This document shows, piece by piece, positions 57,511 to 64,000 of a DNA stretch of 64,000 bases. A program made the translations under genes and the position numbers. The notes under the pieces are model-generated. The model did not search any database, had not been told where the DNA came from, and saw nothing but the letters and a program-made list of their open reading frames with translations. The DNA lies in NCBI RefSeq assembly GCF_018812025.1, contig NC_063053.1, positions 9,928,123 through 9,992,122 on the forward strand, written 5' to 3'. The stretch comes from Megalobrama amblycephala (Eukaryota; Chordata; Actinopteri; Cypriniformes; Xenocyprididae). The stretch's first letter is position 1, and each line of letters opens with the position of its first letter.

Positions 57511-58204
57511 AATCTTCATTCAGTTACTATTGGCAGGTGTGGTCAAAAGGTTAATTTTGGACATAGAATACAACTCAGACTCTATGAAATGGTTTAATGG
57601 TGTCGATTAACAGAAAATAAGATGTTGGCATCCCTCAGTTTGTAAAAAAGAATGGAAAATTTATTAAAGAAGTATAACAGACAATGATACCAGAAATGTT
57701 TTAAAAATTGAAATGAAATCAAAATTGACCCTATTTATTTTCTATACCTTTGTGGTCATGATTCATCAATTACGTTATTCTGAAGAAAAATTATTTTGTC
57801 TTGATAATTTTTATTTAAAATCTACTTTATTTTGGCTAAAATCACCAGTCCAACCCCTCACTTTTTTTCACAATCCAGTTAATTATATTGGATAAAATCA
57901 AGTATCACGCCACAAGTCCCCGTCTTGTTGAATATCTTGTTTCATTTGTAAATATGTCATATTACAGAAGTAAAATGGGTTGTGAAAGTCATTGAAAATT
58001 CTGGGCCGAAACCGAAACCAAAAATTCTGGATGCACTAGGCTGAAAAACGCAACCTTTATTTAAATTAGCTGTTTTTTGTATAATTGTATTAATATTAGA
58101 CTTTTTAATGAAATTCAATAATTTTAATGATACTGAATTTAATAAATTAATGCAAAAAAAAAACAACATATTGACAATTTGACATAAAATGCCATACAAA
58201 AAGG

Positions 58205-58310
58205 GCTTAGTTCACCCAAAAATAGGAATTCTGTCATCATTTACTCACCCTCATGCGTTCCAAACTCGTAAGACTTTAGTTCATCTTCGGAACACAAATT
58301 AAGTGTTAGA
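58205..58310 (+). repeat. Truncated MITE end
   Basis: GGCTTAGTTCACCCAAAAATA, ATTCTGTCATCATTTACTCA, CCTCATGCGTTCCAAACTCG: the left end of the family at 15807 and 61896. No right end found. Confidence 0.6.
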
Positions 58311-58689
58311 GTCACTAACTCTGACACTAGCTTCCACTATCAACATCTATGCAACTCGGAAAAGAGGCGGCTTCCTCTGCATTAGGTAGGCCTAAGATGT
58401 GCTTTAATTTTAAATGTAGAAGATATGATACGTATAATTGTATGAAATGTAGAGTATATGTTAGATATATAGCCACCACAGACATTTAGAGGGACAAGTC
58501 TCCCCAAAAATTAGAAATAGCCAAATTGTCCCTCAATATTTGATATGATGCTGCTCTCCTGCACCCTATTATGCTCAGCTCTGTTTGTTATTGAGGTGAC
58601 AAAGTTTTAAAAGTTTTTATGTTGCTCTCTCTCAACAGTTTAACAGCACTCATCAAATGGCCAATTAAATCAAAGAAGGCGGGTGGCCA

Positions 58690-59560
58690 CGTACACACTG
58701 TAGGTTTCAGGAGTGACAACCGCATTTAAATGCAGGAGTGAATCCCCTAAATTATCGTTACATGTGTGTACGGAACAAGACTCACTCTCGAAATTGTGAT
58801 GATTGACAGCTTGGAAACCATAGCGACGTTCTGGCGTCTCTTGTGTTTGGTATCCGTTATTGTGACCAAGGTAATATTGCTGTGACAAAACATTCGTTAT
58901 TTTCAGCAGTTTAAAGGTGCTCTAAGTGATGTCACGTGTTTTTAGGCCAAAACATTTTTTGTCACATACAGCAAACATCTCCTCACTATCCGCTAGCTGC
59001 CTGTCCCCTGAACACACTGTAAAAAAACGCGGTCTCTGTAGTCGCCACAAGCTTTGAGAATGACAATAAAAACTACCTGGTGCAGCCTGGACCACAAAAC
59101 ATAATAAACACGCTCCAGCCAATAACCGACAAGAATGATTTTAAATGCGCGTTCATGACTGTTTCAGGAATCACGGAGGGGAGGGGGAGGAGGAGGAGGA
59201 GGAGGGAGGGTCTAGCTAGCCTCTGTTTTGTTTGACAACACTTCGAACGTCAACAGGAAGTTACTCCACCCAGGATCACGTTATTGTGATTTTTCTAGCA
59301 AGATCTGGCAACTTGAATGAGAAAAGGCTCGTGCTTTCCCTGTGATTGACCGCACATACAGAAGAGAGACACATCTCCGATGAAGGTTAAAAAATGTCAT
59401 TAAGAACTAGTTGTTCAGTTCGGTTCCGTACACACTGCATAGAATTTCTGTAAATGCGGTTGTCACTACCTGTATTTTTCGGGAGTTAATACGGTTGTAG
59501 AATGCGGTTGTCACTCCCATATTTTACTGAACTGTGTGTGTACAGAACGAGATTAAACAC
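58690..59560. repeat. Foldback repeat region with a polypurine GGA tract
   Basis: GGAGTGACAACCGCATTTAAATG (58711) returns inverted near 59450-59520 (AATGCGGTTGTCACTCCC). TTTAAAGGTGCTCTAAGTGATG at 58911 opens a second common fish repeat. 59174-59213 is a (GGA)-rich tract with G-quadruplex potential. Confidence 0.5.
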
Positions 59561-60255
59561 TAAAAGGTGAAAGATGAGGAAAGTAGCAGCTAAACATTAA
59601 TATTTAACTGTTTTATGAGAGAACTGACACTAATATCCAGGGATGCAAGCAATACAGTGTAAAATATGGTATAATTTATATTTGATTCATGTAACTCATA
59701 ACTGATGAATGTGACGACAAGAAATGTTTTCGTTTTCAACATATCAGATATCAGTAAGAGTGAACGTGTGCATATTTAGTATAACTTGCAAATAGTTTCA
59801 ATTGATTACTTCACAACTGCAGTAGAACTTATTTTACCGTTTTTACTTTTATTTATTCCCTTAATCCTTTTAAAACGTAATAATTATTTAATCAATTCAA
59901 TTCAAATGGATTAGTTTTACAATAAAGTGGCTTTGAAGTTCCTGTCAGATTTTCTTGGTATTTTTCAAGGATGGATTTCTGTGAAGTGATGCCACTCACA
60001 CTTAGCATATCAGTGGTGGATTTCAACTTGGTTTCAGCTGTAGACGCTAGCCTGCTATTTCAGCTTGGTTTCAGCCATGCACACTAGAGACGTACATGCT
60101 AGTCTGCTCCACTTTCTCACTCTACAGGAGACTAATTCATTTAGTTCTGCAGTTGGAGAAAGAGAAATAATAAAAAAAAAGTTGTAAGAACAACAAAAAA
60201 AATAAATAAAAAAAATAAAAAATAAAATAAAGAGAGTACAGAGATGAGACCTCAC

Positions 60256-60358
60256 AAGGTTGTGGCTAGAGGAGAAGACGTGCTTGAGCGATAGTGACAG
60301 GATGAACTGCAGCACGGCGTCTCGCTGGGGCCCCATCCTGTCGCAGTAATTACCGTCT
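60256..60358 (-). CDS. Unassigned candidate coding exon, 103 nt
   Basis: On the minus strand, acceptor CTGTAG, then an open frame whose third positions are strongly G/C-rich (GAC...TGC GAC AGG ATG GGG CCC CAG) within AT-rich DNA, ending CACAACCTT|GTGAGG. It reads DGNYCDRMGPQRDAVLQFIL then SLSLKHVFSSSHNL. I recognise no family. The acceptor tract is TG-rich and not pyrimidine-rich, and no partner exon is visible nearby, so this may be a single exon of a gene outside the window or a chance frame. Confidence 0.3.
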
Positions 60359-60523
60359 CTACAGGTCGCCAAACACACACACATACACAAACACATTATT
60401 CACTCTCATAAATGTGAAAAGCACAGCAAGAAGATGCTAACACTCACACATGTGTGTTTGTCTTGTAGTGTCTCCTGCTGCATTTACTGTATTGCAAGTT
60501 GGCATTCTGCCTGTGTAGTTCAG

Positions 60524-60550
60524 ACACACACACACACACACACACACACA
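60524..60550. repeat. (CA)n microsatellite
   Basis: About 13 CA units. A shorter AC/CA-rich tract lies just upstream at 60371-60393. Confidence 0.95.
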
Positions 60551-60597
60551 ATTGAGCACCTAAATGCAGCACACATTCATTCACACACTTGCTGGCT

Positions 60598-60770
60598 GCG
60601 TTTACATATAATGAGATTAAGTTGGAGCTCATGTACACTGAATATTGTGATTATGTTAATGTGATTAGGCTCATAATTACAGTAACCATAATCACAGTCT
60701 TATATGTGGAGTTTAATCGCATGTATACGGTTTAATCGTATTTCTTCCACTCCGTCACAGGTGTGCATAT
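60598..60770 (+). repeat. Dispersed repeat also present inverted at 63400-63540
   Basis: TGATTATGTTAATGTGATTAGG and GTTTAATCG words here; the inverse AATCACATTAACATAATCAC occurs at 63433-63455. Probably two ends or two copies of one MITE family. Confidence 0.5.
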
Positions 60771-61329
60771 GCTGCAGATGGAGGAGGTTTAACGCTTATT
60801 ATCGGGTTTGAAAACATGGCGGAACAGAAATCTATGTTTCTGACCATCATTAAAACATGATGTCTATGCCGTACAATGCTATATGCATAAAATTTGTTTC
60901 CTGAGCTCTCCAGAAGGGTTGTTTCTATAAAATGAGGGAGACCAGCAAACTGGTCTGTATATGCTGGAGGACATTAAAGGCTACCTATTTTAAAGCATAA
61001 AAACACAAATTCTAGTGGATAAATGAAATAATGCATCTAAACATGATTGAAGAGGTTTACCCATGTCATATAAATTTGGTATTCTAAATATTGTCAATAA
61101 TCAAATTATTGGTTTATATCTGCAATCCCGTTTACATGCTACTTGCTAATATTTCAATTATTCGCTAAGAAATATTCTTTTGTGCCATAACCCACAACAC
61201 GAAACGTGTAGTTGCAAATTCAGCAGATCTCTTTGTTGTTGGTTTTATTTGCCTGTTTAAAATGTTTTGCCAATTCCTGTAGCCATCCTCATTTTTGTCG
61301 TAATACTTAAAGTTTGGGTTCGTATTAAA

Positions 61330-61465
61330 ACATTTTTTAATGTTTTTGAAAGAAGAACTATTTTCTGTTTGAATATATTTTAATATGTTATCAATGTTGT
61401 AAACAGTTGTGCTACTTAATATTTTTGTGGAAACTGATTCATTTTTTGTTCAGGATTCTTAGGGC
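61330..61465 (+). repeat. Repeat family R fragment
   Basis: TTTCTGTTTGAATATATTTTAA, GTTGTAAACAGTTGTGCTACTT and TTTTTGTGGAAACTG match the family core. Confidence 0.6.
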
Positions 61466-61895
61466 ATGTTTCCACCTGCGCTACATGCATTTTCTCTGAT
61501 CGGATAGCTATCGGATCGTGAAAAGGCCAGGTGTAAATGCCCTCTGAAATGCTTTCGAGAGAGATTTAAATCTGATTTATATCCGATTCGATTTAAATCA
61601 CTCAAACCTTCAGGAGGTGGTTTGAGATGCATTTCAGATGAAACTGGACAAGTTAAAATGCATCTGGTTGTTGGAGTCACATATGTAAATTTTACTCCTC
61701 CCAAAATGGTAAAAAAAAAAAAAAAAAGTAAGAGCATGTTATAGGCTATATGACATCATAGCCAGATATGACAGCGCTACTGCAACATGCATCGCTGCAG
61801 ATGAGCTGAGTATCTTTTCAGCAAGTGGCAGGCAAACTGCTGCAAATAAAACAGAAAGTTCAGCGTCGCAGATGCTCATCACACAGTCATCTTCA

Positions 61896-62921
61896 TTAAA
61901 GGGTTAGTTCACCCAAAAATGAAATTTCTGTCATTAAGTACTCACCCTCATGTCGTCCCAAACCTGTAAGACCTTCGTTCATCTTTGAAACACAAATTAA
62001 GATATTGTTGATGAAATCCGATGACTCAGTGAGGCCTCTAATGAGAGCAAAGCCATTCAAACTCTCAAGGTCCATAAAGGTACTAAAAACATATTTAAAA
62101 CTGTTCAGGTGAGTACAGTGGTTCTATCTTATATTATAAAGCGACAAGAATGCTTTTTGTGCGGCAAAAAAACAAAATAAAGACTTTTCAACAATATCTA
62201 TATGGGTCGATTTCAAAACACTGCTTCGGAGCTTTACGAATCGAATCAGTGGTTCGGAGCACCAAAGTCATGTGATTTCAGCAGTTTAGCCGTTTGATAG
62301 GAGATCCAAATCACTAATTCGAAACAAAAGATTCATAAAGCTCAGAAGCTTCATGAAGCAGTGTTTTGAAATCGGCCCATATAGATATTGTTGAAAAGTT
62401 ATTTTGGTTTTTTGGCGCACAAAAAGTATTCTTGTCACTTTATAATATTAAAGGATTAGTCCACTTTTAAATACACTTTTCCTGATAAATTTACTCACCC
62501 CCATGTCATCCAAGATGTTCATGTCTTTCTTTCGTCAGTCGAAAAGAAATTAAGGTTTTTGAGGAAAACATTCCAGGATTATTCTCCTTACAGTGGATTT
62601 CAATGGCTACCAACAGGTTGAAATTCAAAATTACAGTTTCAGTGCAGCTTCAAGGGCTTTAAACGATACCAGATGAAAAAAGCCTTAATTTCTTTTCGAC
62701 TGACGAAAGAAAGACATGAACATCTTGGATGACATGGGGGTGAGTAAATTTATCAGGAAAAGTGTATTTAAAAGTGGACTAATCCTTTAAGACAGAACCA
62801 CTGAACTCACATGAACTGTTTCAGATATATTTTAGTACCTTTATGGACCTTGAGAGTTTGAATGGCTTTGCTCTCAATAGAGGCCTCAATGAGCCATCAG
62901 ATTTCATCCACAATATCTTAA
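61896..62921. mobile_element. TTAA MITE related to 15807-16858, with a nested second MITE
   Basis: Left end TTAAAGGGTTAGTTCACCC intact; the right end is lost after CACAATATCTTAAT. The interior follows the 15807 copy block by block (GAAGCTTCATGAAGCAGTGT, GGCGCACAAAAAGTATTCTTG) and is interrupted at 62448-62790. Confidence 0.85.
62448..62790. mobile_element. Deleted copy of the foldback MITE, nested
   Basis: Same ends as 29363-30165 (TTAAAGGATTAGTCCAC / GTGGACTAATCCTTTAA) but only 343 bp. The host reads ATATTAAGGTAGAACCACTG when uninterrupted (seen at 16618-16637), and here TTAA flanks both sides of the insert, so the TTAA duplication is directly demonstrated. Confidence 0.92.
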
Positions 62922-62999
62922 TAAAAAGCTGCATTTATTTATTATTACTGTCAATTTTGATCAATTTAATGCATCCTTGCTATTAATTTCTTTAAAAGA

Positions 63000-64000
63000 A
63001 AAAATCTTATTGACCACAAACTTGAATGGTGTACATAAAATAGGTCAATTACAGGGTGTTTGTAATAAACTGGAACAAAAAATTGGCTTTGTAACAATTT
63101 TTACTCAGAAATAGCTAGTAAATTTCACATATAATTACAAAGAAACACTGAGTTAAAGTAGAAAGTGTGAAATATTTTTTTCTTGTAAAACACTCTAATA
63201 AACTATACAGTGTAAAACACACAATGTCTGTCACATAAAGCTTAAGCATGAGTAAGCGTTAGTAAAATGTGGCCTTTTCTATTCCGCTGTATATTTAAAT
63301 GAGCATCACATGTCATCAATCTGCCACACTAGTACATGATGTGAACATAAAGAAGTGTGAGCGTATACAAGACCATATAGTACGGTCAAAATTGCAGTAC
63401 TCCACCTAATTTTACTGCGATTGTTAATTATGAGCACAATCACATTAACATAATCACTGTATTTTGCATGACCTCCAACATAATCACCGTTCTGGCTTAA
63501 TGGCATTACAAAAGTGTTTGTTAGCATAACCAAATTTGTTAGAGATAGACTTTTCTAAGCAATCAGACATACAATTTTGATTCTAAAAAATAGGTTAGTC
63601 AATCTTAACTTCTTGTTTATAGAATTTGTAAAAGCAATATCATAATTGTAGTTGAGCTATACTGAATGCACAGCCGTGATTACCTACAGCACTCTCACTG
63701 CGACTGCAGCTGCTTAAATCCACCCTCTGCTACTGATCATTAGAAGTGAATGAGAAGAAATATCCCATTATATTGTGGGAAAAGGACACAAAATAATTAG
63801 CCTGTGCAGACAGCAGGATAATAAGATCATGAGAGGTTGGTCACTTATGTGGAACCAGCAACTCTGTAAAGCTTGCACTGATCTTAGCGATGGGGCAAAG
63901 GAGAACAAATTGAAGTGTTGTACTCTCTGAGGTTAAGTCCTGTCACACACAATCTCACTGGAATCCATTGTAAGGAAAGGATACGCTGGATAAATTTGAT
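63000..64000. other. Window end, no gene recognised
   Basis: AT-rich DNA. Only the inverted repeat copy at 63400-63540 is recognisable. The piece around 63670-63760 (CACTCTCACTGCGACTGCAG) is slightly GC-richer but shows no exon signals I would trust. Confidence 0.4.

Noticed and set aside
58670..58888. 72-aa minus-strand frame MSQQYYLGHNNGYQ...
   Set aside because: It lies in a foldback repeat with an inverted partner near 59450; no splice or protein-family support.

Overview
This window is nuclear DNA of a teleost fish, most likely a cyprinid-type (otophysan) genome. It has intron-rich vertebrate genes, an AT-rich background, several Tc1-like transposons, L2-like LINE 3' ends, many TTAA-flanked and hAT-type MITEs and long (AT)n, (CA)n and (CT)n arrays. 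No bacterial, phage or CRISPR features are present. The species call is inference from repeat style and gene content.

Three host genes can be read completely. (1) mrpl14, plus strand: coding exons 1240-1298 and 1679-2045, 141 aa, a mitochondrial large-subunit ribosomal protein. (2) A conventional calpain on the minus strand: 21 coding exons from 15255 down to 2765, 704 aa, triad C108/H265/N289. It is closest to CAPN11/CAPN1, and mrpl14 next to CAPN11 also matches the human 6p21 neighbourhood. (3) A second conventional calpain in the same orientation directly upstream: 21 coding exons from 40127 down to 18856, 698 aa, triad C105/H262/N286 (the human CAPN2 numbering). It is CAPN2/CAPN8-like. 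Both calpains keep every splice phase, all catalytic residues, an acidic loop in the C2-like domain and a penta-EF-hand tail, so both look functional. Their exon lengths match one for one except exons 1, 8, 13, 19 and 21, which points to an ancestral tandem duplication.

Layout: 1-1000 AT-rich repeats; 1000-2300 mrpl14; 2300-17700 calpain A (capn11-like), tail to tail with mrpl14; 17700-17900 a tight gap between the calpain A promoter and the end of calpain B; 17900-40200 calpain B, whose introns are swollen by transposons, above all intron 2 (33223-38492) with a four- to five-level nest of insertions; 40200-44900 intergenic repeats; 44962-45090 a CpG-rich, probably noncoding first exon with a strong donor, reading right into a gene that is not recognisable inside the window; 45100-64000 mostly intronic or intergenic DNA with two Tc1 remnants, a 1.1 kb unclassified repeat, several MITEs, a repeat-poor block (54124-56240) and one GC-rich candidate exon on the minus strand (60256-60358) that I could not assign.

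I found no previously undescribed biochemical system. The most interesting material is the tandem calpain pair from two different clades, a GC-AG intron in calpain A, the nested insertions with readable target-site duplications, two Tc1 copies sharing one frameshift, and very long foldback MITEs.
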